A DNA stretch of 64,000 nucleotides from JBBIPA01 sp963775935 (GCA_963775935.1 CAVZKR010000002.1:124001-188000); one strand, 5' to 3'; positions 8,884 to 18,787 are shown, counted from the first letter of the stretch. Notes: generated by a model not told the origin, from the letters alone. Numbers and translations are program-made.

Positions 8884-8940
8884 ATGCAACAAAGCATTTT
8901 GCGGATGGTATTATTAAATCAAAGAGGAGGGCTCATATGA
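8884..8940 (+). CDS. 18-residue upstream peptide, copy 1
   Basis: ATG at 8884, product MQQSILRMVLLNQRGGLI, stop TGA at 8938-8940 overlapping the ATG of the binding-protein gene (ATGA). A GAAGGAGGT site lies about 13 bases upstream, and AAGAGGAGGG, the ribosome site of the main gene, lies inside this frame. The second copy (10632) encodes the same peptide with two conservative changes. This suggests translational coupling or a leader peptide; it could also be a by-product of the duplicated leader. Confidence 0.4.
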   Translation: MQQSILRMVLLNQRGGLI

Positions 8941-10519
8941 GAAAATTTATTCCATTGATAATCACAGTTATCCTTATTTCTTTCCTTGTTTTAGCTGCCT
9001 GTGCAACGCCGGCACCACAGCCTATACCGACTCCGGCAACGAAACCTGTTCCTACTCAAGCGCCGACTCCAGTCAGGGGTGGGAAAATGGTAATAAGTTT
9101 TGGCCGACCAGCAGTGAATTTTGGCTATCCACCCAAGATAAGCGGTCCCGATAACAATTACGCCAGACCATTTTTTGAGCGCCTCATAACGGTGGATGAC
9201 AACGGTGCCTATGTTCCAGAGCTTGCTACGAGCTGGGATATAGCTCCAGATGGCAAGTCGATAACATTTAAATTAAGACAGGGCGTAAAATTCCATGATG
9301 GCACTGACTTCAATGCAGACGCCGTCAAGTTTAACTACACTCCATTTATTCCACCTAAATCAAGCATCATGGCTGGAGTAGACTCTATAGATGTAGTTGA
9401 TAATTACACGGTACGGTTTAATCTCCCCAATTACAATAACTTAATCATGTATCAACTGGCAATAGACATGAGGTGCTGTATAGCTTCGCCAACTGCTATT
9501 GAGAAAAACGGGGTGGATTGGGCAAGTACAAACCCTGTGGGCACTGGACCATTTAAGCTCAAACAGTTTGAACGTAATGTTTCGGTGAAATACGTGAAAA
9601 ATCCTGACTACTGGGATAAAAACCTGCCTTACCTGGATGAAATGGAATTTATTGCAATACCTGATCCTATGACTCAACTCTCCTCATTTAAGGCAGGGGA
9701 GCTAAATGTTATTACTGACGCCGGGATCCAGATTGTTGATCAAGTGAGAAAGGAAGGTAACCAAGTAGTGACCGCTCCGGCATCAGCTCGGTCAATAATC
9801 ATGGATACAAAGAACCCTGATTCTATCTTTGCCAACCAGAAGGTTCGAGAGGCAATAGAGTACGCTATTGATAAGGAAGCGATTGTCGATGGGCCCGGGT
9901 TGGGCTTGTATAAATCAATGTACCAGATTGTTATGACCACTTCTCCGGATTTTAATTCCGCCTGTCCACCGAGAAAATATGACCCGGCCAAAGCCAAGCA
10001 ACTACTTACCGAGGCAGGTTATCCAAACGGTTTCTCGTTTAAACTCTTAATAGATGAAACAGAATGGATGGACGGTGTTACAGCTGTTCAAAGCTACCTT
10101 TCAAAAGTTGGTATAACCATGGAAATAGCCAAAGTAGCCCATGCTGCTTTTGAGAATACGGTAAGGCAGGGGGGGACATTAGAAGTAATAACGCCGGGTA
10201 CGGTGTTATCGAAACCAAGGGTGAAAGTCTATTCATGATCAATCAATACTTCAGGTCCGACACTCGTTACTACAAGAATACGGTTAGGCCGGCGCTTGAT
10301 GACGTGATTGGCCAGGCATTAGCTGCCAGAGACAGCCAGACCAAAACCAAGTTAACTCAGCAGATCGTCAAGTCGGTTTACGATAATGCATCATATATTC
10401 CTTTGTGGGTACAATTAAGAGCGTTAATAGTGGATAAATATACACAAGAACCTGGGTTCTATATCAATGGTGACGCAGATAACTCCAGGGTAGGAAGGAT
10501 TAGCTGGATCAAGAAATAA
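8937..10519 (+). pseudogene. ABC transporter family-5 substrate-binding lipoprotein, frameshifted copy
   Basis: The first 433-codon frame (8937-10238) has a lipoprotein signal ending LVLAAC, a Pro/Thr-rich linker and the peptide/nickel-binding protein fold, and is nearly identical to the intact copy downstream. At a run of seven G (10169-10175) the frame shifts: adding one G continues into the frame holding GYGVIETKGESLFMINQY and the remaining C-terminus, ending at 10519 (visible alone as a 94-codon frame from 10235). Without the C-terminal ~115 residues, lobe I is incomplete and the product would not fold properly. This is either a real recent inactivation or a homopolymer sequencing error. 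Confidence 0.8.
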
Positions 10520-10631
10520 CATTACCATTAAGCAATTCGTGGTATTTTAATATCTAAATATCTCTGATATAAAAGGTAAGGGAATAAGCTAAGGATTATT
10601 TCCGCAAGAGAAGGAGGTGGCTATTGTAATT

Positions 10632-10688
10632 ATGCAACAAAGCGTTTTGCGGATAGTATTATTAAATCAAAGAGGAGGGCTCATATGA
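10632..10688 (+). CDS. 18-residue upstream peptide, copy 2
   Basis: Product MQQSVLRIVLLNQRGGLI, with the same GAAGGAGGT site upstream and the same ATGA overlap with the following binding-protein gene. Compared with copy 1 the changes are Ile to Val and Met to Ile plus non-coding differences before the ATG, so the reading frame has survived in both copies. Confidence 0.4.
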   Translation: MQQSVLRIVLLNQRGGLI

Positions 10689-12274
10689 GAAAATCTATTC
10701 CACTGCTAATCACGGTTATCCTTATTTCTCTCGTTATTTTAGCTGCCTGTGCAACGCCGGCACCACAGCCTATACCGACTCCAGCAACGAAACCTGCTCC
10801 TACTCAAGCGCCGACTCCAGTCAGGGGTGGGAAAATGGTAATAAGTTTTGGCCGACCAGCAACGAGTTTTGGTTATCCACCAAAAATAAGCGGCGCAAAT
10901 GGCACATTTTCCAGGCCATTTTTTGAGCGTCTCATGGCGGTGGATGACAACGGTGCCTATGTTCCAGAGCTTGCTACGAGCTGGGATATAGCTCCAGATG
11001 GCAAGTCGATAACATTTAAATTAAGACAGGGCGTAAAATTCCATGATGGCACTGACTTCAATGCAGACGCTATCAAGTTTAACTACGCTCCATTTCTTCC
11101 ACCTAAATCAAGCAGCATCATGGCTGGAGTAGGCTCTATAGATGTAGTTGATAATTACACGGTACGGTTTAATCTCCCCAATTACAATAATTTAATCATG
11201 TATCAATTGGCCACGGACAAGAGGTTTGGTATAGCTTCGCCAACTGCTATTGAGAAAAACGGGGAGGACTGGGCAACTACAAACCCTGTGGGCACTGGAC
11301 CATTTAAGCTCAAACAGTTTGAACGTAATGTTTCGGTGAAATACGTGAAAAATCCTGACTACTGGGATAAAAACCTGCCTTACCTGGATGAAATGGAATT
11401 TATTGCAATACCTGATCCTATGACTCAACTCTCCGCATTTAAGGCAGGGGAGATAAATGTTGTTACTGATGCAAGGCTGGAGATTGTTGATCAACTGAAA
11501 AAGGAAGGTTACCAAGTAGTAACCGCTCCGGCAACACTTCAGTCAATAACCATGGATACAAATCACCCTGATTCTGTCTTTGCCAACCAGAAGGTTCGAG
11601 AGGCAATAGAGTACGCTATAGATAAGGAGGCGATTGTCAATGGACCGGCATTGGGCTTGTATAAATCCGCGTACCAGATTGTTATGACCACTTCTCCGGA
11701 TTTTAATTCCGCCTGTCCACCGAGAAAATATGACCCGGCCAAAGCCAAGCAACTACTTACCGAGGCAGGTTATCCAAACGGTTTCTCATTTAAACTCTCT
11801 CTCAATGAAACAGAATGGCAAGATCTCTGGGTTGCTGTTCAAAGCTACCTTTCAAAAGTTGGTATAACCATGGAAATAGTCAAATTGGATCAGGCTGCTT
11901 ATACAACTACTATAAGGACAGGCAGCAGATCGGAAAAGAATGTTGCGGCACAGGCAACTATGGAAATCAGGGGGAATAATCTATTCATGTTCGATCAATA
12001 CCTCAGGTCCAACACTACTAACTACAAGGATACAGTTAAACCAGCAGGGCTTGACGACTTGATTAACCAGGCAATAGCCGCCAGAGACAACCAGACCAAA
12101 ACCAAGTTAAATCAGCAGATTGTCAAGTCGATTTACGATAATGCATCATTTATTCCTTTGTGGATACCACCAAGAGTATTAATATTGGATAAATATACAC
12201 AAGAACACGGGTTTTATCTCAATGGTGATACTGAAATTAACAATGTTGGAAGGATTAGTTGGATCAAGAAATAA
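10685..12274 (+). CDS. ABC transporter family-5 substrate-binding lipoprotein (intact copy)
   Basis: 529 residues. Signal peptide with lipobox LAAC (Cys22 to be lipidated), then a Pro/Thr linker (residues 23-45) and an SBP_bac_5 domain starting GGKMVISFGRP, with the family signature region LATSWDIAPDGKSITFKLRQGVKFHDG split across residues ~102-130. This family captures oligopeptides, but many members bind sugars, opines, nickel complexes or aromatic glycosides. It is anchored on the outer face of the cell membrane and should feed the permease pair encoded from 14515. Spacing suggests its own transcript: a hairpin follows at 12326. Which ligand it binds cannot be read. Confidence 0.9.
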   Translation: MRKSIPLLITVILISLVILAACATPAPQPIPTPATKPAPTQAPTPVRGGKMVISFGRPATSFGYPPKISGANGTFSRPFFERLMAVDDNGAYVPELATSWDIAPDGKSITFKLRQGVKFHDGTDFNADAIKFNYAPFLPPKSSSIMAGVGSIDVVDNYTVRFNLPNYNNLIMYQLATDKRFGIASPTAIEKNGEDWATTNPVGTGPFKLKQFERNVSVKYVKNPDYWDKNLPYLDEMEFIAIPDPMTQLSAFKAGEINVVTDARLEIVDQLKKEGYQVVTAPATLQSITMDTNHPDSVFANQKVREAIEYAIDKEAIVNGPALGLYKSAYQIVMTTSPDFNSACPPRKYDPAKAKQLLTEAGYPNGFSFKLSLNETEWQDLWVAVQSYLSKVGITMEIVKLDQAAYTTTIRTGSRSEKNVAAQATMEIRGNNLFMFDQYLRSNTTNYKDTVKPAGLDDLINQAIAARDNQTKTKLNQQIVKSIYDNASFIPLWIPPRVLILDKYTQEHGFYLNGDTEINNVGRISWIKK

Positions 12275-12325
12275 CATTACCCTTATGCAATTCATGGCAG
12301 TGCTGTGAATTGTAGGCCATTTGAT

Positions 12326-12360
12326 ACCTATAGCATCTTTCTGTGAAAGATGCTATAGGT
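12326..12360 (+). terminator. Perfect 15-bp hairpin behind the binding-protein gene
   Basis: Arms 12326-12340 and 12346-12360 are perfect complements around the loop CTGTG. It lies 51 bases after the stop codon. The stem is AT-rich and no U-run follows, so it may be a weak terminator or an mRNA-stabilising structure. Confidence 0.55.
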
Positions 12361-12850
12361 TAAATTGAAGGCCAGTGATAAGTGCTAATAGCAAGTTGGT
12401 AGAAAGGGCACCCGAGAAAGACACCGAAGACGTAAGCTTGGGTATTGAGCATGAGATAATATAAATAAAGCAGCCAAGGATACTTATAAAGTCGCCCTTG
12501 TCCCCTCTACATTATAGATAAATAATAAGATGATTACCATTTGAAATAAATTGCAGTCTAGATCTAACAGAAATGATACCTGCAAAAGCAGTTTGCTATT
12601 ATCTACAATAGATTAACTTAATACTATATCTACAACCACGTGTAAAATTATTAATTGTGGGATATTAAACAAATACTTAACTGACCTCGTAGTGGCAATT
12701 TGTATATGAGGACTATATGTTACAAATAGCTATAGAAGACAATAATTAAACGGTCAATAATAAAACTTATGAGTTAAATCATACTAATCCTAATTTAAAT
12801 AGGTTGCTGCTAAGTAAGTATAATTGAACAAAGGAAGGAGAAGGGCAGCA
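12361..12850 (+). other. Non-coding AT-rich spacer
   Basis: I see no gene, RNA or promoter that I can defend in this stretch; all frames are closed by frequent stops. Confidence 0.5.
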
Positions 12851-12952
12851 ATGAAACGAACAAACTTAGATCCAAATGATAAAGGCGATGATTATATTAG
12901 AGAGGTTGAAGTGGAAGCAAATTTACGGTGTATTCATCAAGCATCAGATTAG
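12851..12952 (+). CDS. Possible 33-residue small protein
   Basis: ATG with a strong GGAAGGAGAAG ribosome site 9 bases upstream, product beginning MKRTNLDPNDKGDDYIREVE, stop TAG at 12950. It is acidic with no membrane helix. I do not recognise it; it may be the remnant start of a longer gene that has decayed. It lies 91 bases before the M29/NicX-like gene. Confidence 0.3.
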   Translation: MKRTNLDPNDKGDDYIREVEVEANLRCIHQASD

Positions 12953-13043
12953 CCAGCTTACTCTCTTAATGATGGTTTGATCTCATGGGTTGAGATACAA
13001 AATTATATTATAGTTACGAATATTTTTGGGGGTGAAAAACAGT

Positions 13044-14198
13044 ATGAGCAAAAATCTTGGAATACCTAAAGCAGCTGCAATTGCCATAAACGATATGCTG
13101 GATAATTGTGCAAAGATAAAGGTAGGCCAGGAGGTTTTAATTCTGGCGCAGATTGACGGACTTTATGGGGGGGATAACCTTGTTGACCAAGAAGCCATTT
13201 CGTGGATACAATCTGCCATACATTTAAAAGGTGCAACTGCTTCAATTCTTTGGATTGATGAACCTGCAAGATTTAACAAGTGGCGAATACACCCAGTAGT
13301 CAAGGCTGCTTCAGCAGGTTGCGATATTTTGATTAACCACTCCTTTGATCTAGTAGGAGAAGAAATGCTGGAATTGCGTGATTTACTCGCGGAATTAAAA
13401 TTACCAATGATACGAAATTTTGCAACTACCGCACCACTTCTTTGCACTGCATGGGCCCAGACACCTTATGAGCTTGTCAGTGAAATTCGTTATCAAGCCT
13501 CACTGGCTTTTAAGGCGGGGCTTGCCTTTCAGTTAATTGATGATAATGGAACACATTTGGAAGGGAAGATTGCTCTTCCAAAGAAAGCTCCTGGTAATGT
13601 TAGTTCTTATTCGGAGAGGCGTCACGATTCAGGCTACTACTTGCCATGGCCAGAATGGGTTCACCCACCAGTATGTCTTACTAATGTTTCCGGTGTGTTT
13701 ATTTTCGACTGTATGCTAAGCTGGTGGTCTCGATATATAGGAATATCTCCATATTTTCACAAACCTATTAGACTTACAATTAAAGACTGCCGGATTACTG
13801 ATATCAAAGGTGGGGAGGAAGCTGAGGCTTTAATTCAATTCCTTGCTTCTATGAAAGAACATTTAGGCGATGGCATTTATGATTTTGACCACTTGCATTT
13901 TGGAGTTCATCCACAGGCAATTGTCGGTGCGCATCAATGCCCAAATACACTATATCGACGCTTAATCGAACATTGTCATACCTCTAACATTCATGTCCAC
14001 ATCGGCGGACCAATGATTGCCACATATCCATATTGGATACATTGCACGGGTGACATCCGAACTGCAACGTTTCGCGTGGGTGATACACTGGTCCATGACC
14101 GTGGATACCTTACTACCCTTGATAACCCGGCAGTTATTGAAATAGCTAAAAAATATCCTGATCGACCTGGATTATCTCCCCAACCACGGTCCTATTAA
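13044..14198 (+). CDS. M29 aminopeptidase/NicX-like metalloenzyme
   Basis: 384 residues from ATG 13044, which has GGGGGTGA 9 bases upstream; a TTG at 13026 would overlap that site. The N-terminal half looks like the Rossmann-like domain of M29 peptidases (GQEVLILAQ, GCDILINHSF), and the C-terminal half has HLHFGVHPQA and NIHVHIGGPM, where M29 enzymes and the related 2,5-dihydroxypyridine dioxygenase NicX place metal ligands. The usual HxD pair is not clearly kept, so activity as a classical aminopeptidase is doubtful. In this cluster it might act on a ring or amide substrate brought in by the ABC importer, whose permease genes follow. Family call is moderate. Confidence 0.45.
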   Translation: MSKNLGIPKAAAIAINDMLDNCAKIKVGQEVLILAQIDGLYGGDNLVDQEAISWIQSAIHLKGATASILWIDEPARFNKWRIHPVVKAASAGCDILINHSFDLVGEEMLELRDLLAELKLPMIRNFATTAPLLCTAWAQTPYELVSEIRYQASLAFKAGLAFQLIDDNGTHLEGKIALPKKAPGNVSSYSERRHDSGYYLPWPEWVHPPVCLTNVSGVFIFDCMLSWWSRYIGISPYFHKPIRLTIKDCRITDIKGGEEAEALIQFLASMKEHLGDGIYDFDHLHFGVHPQAIVGAHQCPNTLYRRLIEHCHTSNIHVHIGGPMIATYPYWIHCTGDIRTATFRVGDTLVHDRGYLTTLDNPAVIEIAKKYPDRPGLSPQPRSY

Positions 14199-14306
14199 TC
14201 TTGTATTTAAAATTTGGTTAAGTACAGAATTAGCTGACCACAATAATTATGGATTGCAAAAATAAGAAACACACTGATTTGTATTTTTGATGTCAATATA
14301 ATATTT

Positions 14307-14510
14307 TTGAAATTGACTGCTATTGGCTATGACTGTGATGACAAAGGGGGAAGTATTAGCTCCCTAGAGGTTAGGAGACCTTGGGAGGCTTGCTGGGGAA
14401 AATATGATGGGTATTCGATAGTTAATGATAATGAAGAAACATTGATAATCGATTCCTTGTCAATTGAAATGGGAAATACCGGATTAACTGGTAGTCACAA
14501 AGGAGAGTAA
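14307..14510 (+). CDS. Possible 67-residue protein ahead of the permease
   Basis: A frame from TTG 14307 to a stop at 14508-14510, five bases before the permease ATG. No good ribosome site precedes it, and its end contains the AAAGGAGAG site of the permease. I recognise nothing in it. It may be chance or a remnant; listed because it fills the gap and is close enough to be coupled. Confidence 0.2.
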   Translation: MKLTAIGYDCDDKGGSISSLEVRRPWEACWGKYDGYSIVNDNEETLIIDSLSIEMGNTGLTGSHKGE

Positions 14511-14514
14511 TAAT

Positions 14515-15471
14515 ATGGGTTTCTTCATTGTTCGTAGATTGATTCAAGCTATATTCATCATTCTCCTGGTTACCCTGATTGTTTTTTTCGTTATGCGTTT
14601 CCTTCCTGGAGACCCCGTGCTGGTATATGTTAGTCAAGACACGCTAACCGCAGCCAGTGCTGAGCAAATTGCTGCTATCAGACACGAGTTTGGTCTGGAT
14701 CGACCTCTAGTCGTGCAGTACTTTAGCTGGTTAGTTGATATTTGCCAGGGTAATCTTGGGCGTTCCATAGTATTACGCACAAAAATAAATCAGGAGATAG
14801 CTAACGCTTTACCTAAAACGATATACATGGGATCCATAGCTTTTGCCTTGAGCATCATTCTAGGTATACCGTTAGGTATAATTGCTGCGGTCAGACGAGG
14901 TAAGTGGGCAGATACCCTGTCAACTTTGCTGGCTAATCTGGGGGTGACTGCGCCGATTTTCTGGGTGGGTATTATATTGGTGTTAATATTTGGGCTTTAT
15001 CTGCGCTGGTTCCCAATACAGGGCTTTGTCTGGCCTGGAGATAATCTGTTAAAAAGTATCCAGTCAATTGTATTACCAGTCGTCTGTCTGACTGTTTACC
15101 CCATGGCAACAGTGGCTCGTCAAACGCGCTCAGCAGTGCTTGAAGTCATCCATCAGGATTACATCCGTACCGCATGGGCCAAGGGTTTGAGCGAGCAGGC
15201 AATTATTGTAAAACATGTTGCCAGGAATAGCATTATTCCAGTTATTACACTGATAGGATTGAATATTCGCCAGATATTTGGTGGCCAGGTACTCGTTGAA
15301 AAAGTGTTTAATATCCCTGGTATGGGAAGGCTGTCAGTAGACGCCCTCTTTAACCAGGATTATGCTATTGTTCAGGGAGTTATCCTGATTATTGCGGTGG
15401 TTGTAGTTTTGGCTAACCTTCTTGTGGACATCTCCTATGGTTGGATAGATCCCAGGATACGATACGATTAA
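14515..15471 (+). CDS. ABC transporter permease, DppB/OppB type
   Basis: 318 residues, six predicted membrane helices beginning with a helix at residues 9-29 (FIILLVTLIVFFVMRFLPGD). The RFLPGDPV motif after helix 1 and the EAA loop (RTAWAKGLSEQAIIVKHVARN, residues ~220-240) that contacts the ATPase are typical of the first permease of oligopeptide-type importers. AAAGGAG ribosome site 8 bases before ATG. Followed after 13 bases by the second permease; together they form the channel for the substrate held by the lipoprotein encoded at 10685. Confidence 0.92.
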   Translation: MGFFIVRRLIQAIFIILLVTLIVFFVMRFLPGDPVLVYVSQDTLTAASAEQIAAIRHEFGLDRPLVVQYFSWLVDICQGNLGRSIVLRTKINQEIANALPKTIYMGSIAFALSIILGIPLGIIAAVRRGKWADTLSTLLANLGVTAPIFWVGIILVLIFGLYLRWFPIQGFVWPGDNLLKSIQSIVLPVVCLTVYPMATVARQTRSAVLEVIHQDYIRTAWAKGLSEQAIIVKHVARNSIIPVITLIGLNIRQIFGGQVLVEKVFNIPGMGRLSVDALFNQDYAIVQGVILIIAVVVVLANLLVDISYGWIDPRIRYD

Positions 15472-15484
15472 AAGAGTCTATGAA

Positions 15485-16384
15485 ATGAAGAACAGAGCAC
15501 AAACAACCATTTCGCGGTGTATGGAAACGCCTCGCCGTACCAGTGAACTAAGGCGTTTCATCAGGGTATTCTTCGGGAGAGGAATGGTAATCTTCGGTTT
15601 CGTCATCATCCTCTTAGTGGTTATAACGGCTCTTTTTGCTCCATTTCTGGCACCATATGATCCCTATGAGCTAGATATGAAAGTACTGTTAGCTCAGCCT
15701 AGTTCTGCCCATTTGTTGGGCACTGACACCCTGGGACGTGATACGTTGAGTCGCATTATTTATGGTTCACGCACTTCGCTGATCGTCGGTTTTGTGGCTG
15801 TGGCGTTTGCGGCTACCATCGGGATGTCCCTAGGGTTGATTGCAGGATACTTTGGCCGTATCATCAATGTGGTTATCATGAGGTTTATAGATGCTATTAT
15901 GTCTGTACCCATGATACTATGGGCTATTACCATTGCAGCCCTTCTTGGCGGTGGAATTACCAATGTGGTCATTGCACTAGGTGTAGCCCTGATACCAGCA
16001 TATGCTAGGTTAATGTGCGGTCAGGTTATGACTGTAAAGCAAAATGATTACATAACTGCATCCCATGCTATTGGAGCCAGTAACCTGCGCATTATGTTAA
16101 GCCATATTCTGCCCAACTGTTTTCCACCGCTGATTGTACTGCTGACCATGCAAATCGGCTTGGCGATTCTTTCGGAAGCTAGCCTAAGTTTCCTCGGCAT
16201 AGGTATAAAAGCTCCTGAAGCAGCTTGGGGTTCCATGGTGAGTGAAGGATATGTGTACTTGTTACGGAATCCTATTCTGTCTATAGTACCTGGTGTAGCT
16301 ATTATGCTGTTAGTGTTTGCCTTTAATATGGTAGGCGATGGCTTGCGAGATGCCCTTGATCCGAAACTGCGTGGCGCTTTATGA
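15485..16384 (+). CDS. ABC transporter permease, DppC/OppC type
   Basis: 299 residues. N-terminal OppC_N-like helix (VIFGFVIILLVVITALFAPF), the LLGTDTLGRDTLSRIIYGSRTS-type periplasmic motif (about residues 78-99) and the EAA loop with TASHAIGASNLRIMLSHILP (about 190-209). Five or six membrane helices. It pairs with the DppB-type permease just upstream and with the fused ATPase 98 bases downstream. Start ATG 15485; an alternative in-frame ATG at Met13 is also possible. Confidence 0.92.
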   Translation: MKNRAQTTISRCMETPRRTSELRRFIRVFFGRGMVIFGFVIILLVVITALFAPFLAPYDPYELDMKVLLAQPSSAHLLGTDTLGRDTLSRIIYGSRTSLIVGFVAVAFAATIGMSLGLIAGYFGRIINVVIMRFIDAIMSVPMILWAITIAALLGGGITNVVIALGVALIPAYARLMCGQVMTVKQNDYITASHAIGASNLRIMLSHILPNCFPPLIVLLTMQIGLAILSEASLSFLGIGIKAPEAAWGSMVSEGYVYLLRNPILSIVPGVAIMLLVFAFNMVGDGLRDALDPKLRGAL

Positions 16385-16482
16385 ACGAGGACTATGCGTG
16401 ATCAATGAAGGTAGATTCGGGGATTGGAATGAATTGTAATTGTACCGAGTAATGAAGGTAATACTGGGGTAAATGAACTGCT

Positions 16483-18507
16483 ATGACGATTTTGCTGGAA
16501 GTAAGGGATTTAAAGACACAGTTTCATACGGATGCCGGTTTGGTAAAGGCGGTAGATGGCGTTTCTTTTCATATCAATAAAGGCGAAATAGTGGGTCTCG
16601 TCGGAGAAAGCGGCTGTGGTAAATCGGTGAGCCAGTTATCTGTGATGCAACTCATACCGAGCCCGCCAGGGAAAATCGCACAAGGTGAGGTTATCTTCGA
16701 AGGACATGATTTGCTGAAGTATGCCGCCAATGGGCCTAAGATGAGGGCTGTTAGGGGTGCTAAAATCGCCATGATATTTCAGGAACCTATGACATCGCTA
16801 AATCCAGTAGCAAGCATCAATCAGCAACTGAACGAGACCATGGAGTTACATTTGGGTATGAGCCCATCTGCTGCCAGACAGAGGTCAGTGGAGTTACTTA
16901 AAATGGTGGGAATATCCGATGCCGAAACTCGCATTGACGATTATCCTCATCAGTTTAGTGGGGGAATGCGGCAAAGAGTAATGATTGCAATGGGAGTATC
17001 CTGCAATCCAAAGTTATTAATAGCCGATGAGCCAACTACGGCACTCGATGTTACTACTCAAGCGGTTTTGTTAGAGCTCATGAAAGATATGGTAGAGCGC
17101 TTCAATGCTGCTCTGGTTATTGTAACCCATAATCTTGGCGTAGTAGCACGCTATGCCAAACGGATATATGTGATGTATGCCGGGAGAGTGGTTGAGTCTG
17201 GAACAACTCAAGAGATTTTCGCTCACCCCTGTCATCCCTATACCATTGGGCTTATTAAATGCATTCCACGACTTGATGAAGCTCGGTGCAGAAAACTGGT
17301 GCCAATTGAGGGTTTACCGCCTAATCTGGTAGGAATGCCGCCTACCTGCGCTTTTTTACCACGTTGCCCCTATCGCGTCGACCAGTGTTACAATGAGCCA
17401 TGGCCACCATTAACTGTGGTCCACGAACAACATGAGGTCTCCTGCTTTGTCGATATGCAGGGGAAAGCCAATGAGCTCTTGAGGTCTCCTGCTTTATCCA
17501 TATCCAGTGTAAAGGCATTGAGCTCAAATGAAAATGACGTAGTTTTGGAAGCAAAAAATCTGAAGATGTATTTCCCTGTGACCAGAGGTTTGATGAGGAA
17601 AAAAGTGGCTTATATAAAGGCAGTAGACGATGTCAGTTTCAAGATACGCAAGGGCGAAACTATGGGATTGGTCGGAGAGAGTGGTTGTGGCAAAACGACC
17701 ACTGGTCGTTGTGTTTTAAGGCTTTATGAACCTACTTCAGGAACAATACTCTTCCAAGGTCGTGATATCTTGAGGTTGCCTCAGGAAGAAATCAGAAAGA
17801 TGCGTATTAAAATGTCTCTCATTTTTCAAGATCCTTATGGTTCTCTGGACCCCCGTCAGAGCGCAGGAAGCATTGTGGGCGAACCATTGATTGTTCATCG
17901 TATGGTAAAAAGCAAAGGTGAGTACCGTGATAGAGTAGAAGAACTGTTCCGCATTGTCGGTCTGGATCCATGCTTAACCGAAAGGGTACCCCATGAATTC
18001 AGCGGAGGGCAGAGGCAGCGTATCGGTATTGCACGTGCCCTGGCTTGTGAGCCAGATCTAATTATCTGTGACGAACCTATTTCAGCATTGGATGTGTCTA
18101 TTCAAGCACAAATAATCAACCTCCTACAGCAATTAAAGGAAGGCTTAAAGTCACTATCGTACCTTTTCATAGCCCACGATCTTTCAGTAGTAAGACACAT
18201 AAGCGACCGTGTGGCAGTAATGTACCTGGGACATATTGTAGAGGTAACGAATGCAGATGAACTATATCAAAATCCCTTGCATCCATATACGAAAGCGTTA
18301 TTATCTGCTGTGCCTATTGCAGATCCCTTTGTAGAGGAAAAACGTAAACGTATCCTGTTAAAAGGAGAGGTAACCAGCCTTTTAAACCCACCCGCTGGAT
18401 GTAGCTTTCACCAGCGTTGTTCTATGGCTATTCCGGAGTGTAGTATAACTGTTCCACCATTAAGAGATATTGGAAACAACCATGAGGTTGCATGCATTCA
18501 AGTGTAG
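16483..18507 (+). CDS. Fused ABC ATPase, DppD-DppF type
   Basis: 674 residues holding two complete nucleotide-binding domains in one chain. Domain 1: Walker A GESGCGKS (about 43-50), signature FSGGMRQRV, Walker B LLIADEPTTALD, then the oligopeptide-type C-terminal Cys motif CPYRVDQC. Domain 2: Walker A GESGCGKT (about 396-403), signature FSGGQRQRI, Walker B LIICDEPISALD and CSFHQRCSMAIPEC at the end. Normally these are separate DppD and DppF proteins; fused forms exist (YliA/GsiA-type). It energises import by the permeases just upstream. The last gene of this ABC operon. Confidence 0.93.
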   Translation: MTILLEVRDLKTQFHTDAGLVKAVDGVSFHINKGEIVGLVGESGCGKSVSQLSVMQLIPSPPGKIAQGEVIFEGHDLLKYAANGPKMRAVRGAKIAMIFQEPMTSLNPVASINQQLNETMELHLGMSPSAARQRSVELLKMVGISDAETRIDDYPHQFSGGMRQRVMIAMGVSCNPKLLIADEPTTALDVTTQAVLLELMKDMVERFNAALVIVTHNLGVVARYAKRIYVMYAGRVVESGTTQEIFAHPCHPYTIGLIKCIPRLDEARCRKLVPIEGLPPNLVGMPPTCAFLPRCPYRVDQCYNEPWPPLTVVHEQHEVSCFVDMQGKANELLRSPALSISSVKALSSNENDVVLEAKNLKMYFPVTRGLMRKKVAYIKAVDDVSFKIRKGETMGLVGESGCGKTTTGRCVLRLYEPTSGTILFQGRDILRLPQEEIRKMRIKMSLIFQDPYGSLDPRQSAGSIVGEPLIVHRMVKSKGEYRDRVEELFRIVGLDPCLTERVPHEFSGGQRQRIGIARALACEPDLIICDEPISALDVSIQAQIINLLQQLKEGLKSLSYLFIAHDLSVVRHISDRVAVMYLGHIVEVTNADELYQNPLHPYTKALLSAVPIADPFVEEKRKRILLKGEVTSLLNPPAGCSFHQRCSMAIPECSITVPPLRDIGNNHEVACIQV

Positions 18508-18787
18508 TTTCTGTTATAAAAGTCGAGCTACGGGTAACATGATTGATCATACAATAAGGAAGTCTTTGTATAGCTTGATATCATAGCAATACCAAGACAT
18601 TGCATCTTGTTGCTGACTTACTTTTATATATAGCAGAAAAAAACAATTGTATGGGAGATACTTAATATTAACTAACAGTGAGAATAACTCTTGTCCGTCT
18701 TACATTTAGGCTACCCGTGTAAGCCACAATTGATAAATAACAACTTTTGGTGCTGGCTGTAGAACATTGAAAGAAGGTAAAAGAATA

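Larger units (their letters stand above)
8840..12290 (+). repeat. Tandem duplication of leader peptide plus ABC binding-protein gene
   Basis: Two direct copies of about 1.7 kb, starting near 8840 and near 10580. Identity extends from the untranslated leader (AAGAGAAGGAGGTGGCTATTG in both) through a short upstream reading frame and the binding-protein gene. The copies differ by scattered, mostly conservative substitutions, so the duplication is not brand-new. A frameshift has damaged the first copy only. Confidence 0.85.
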
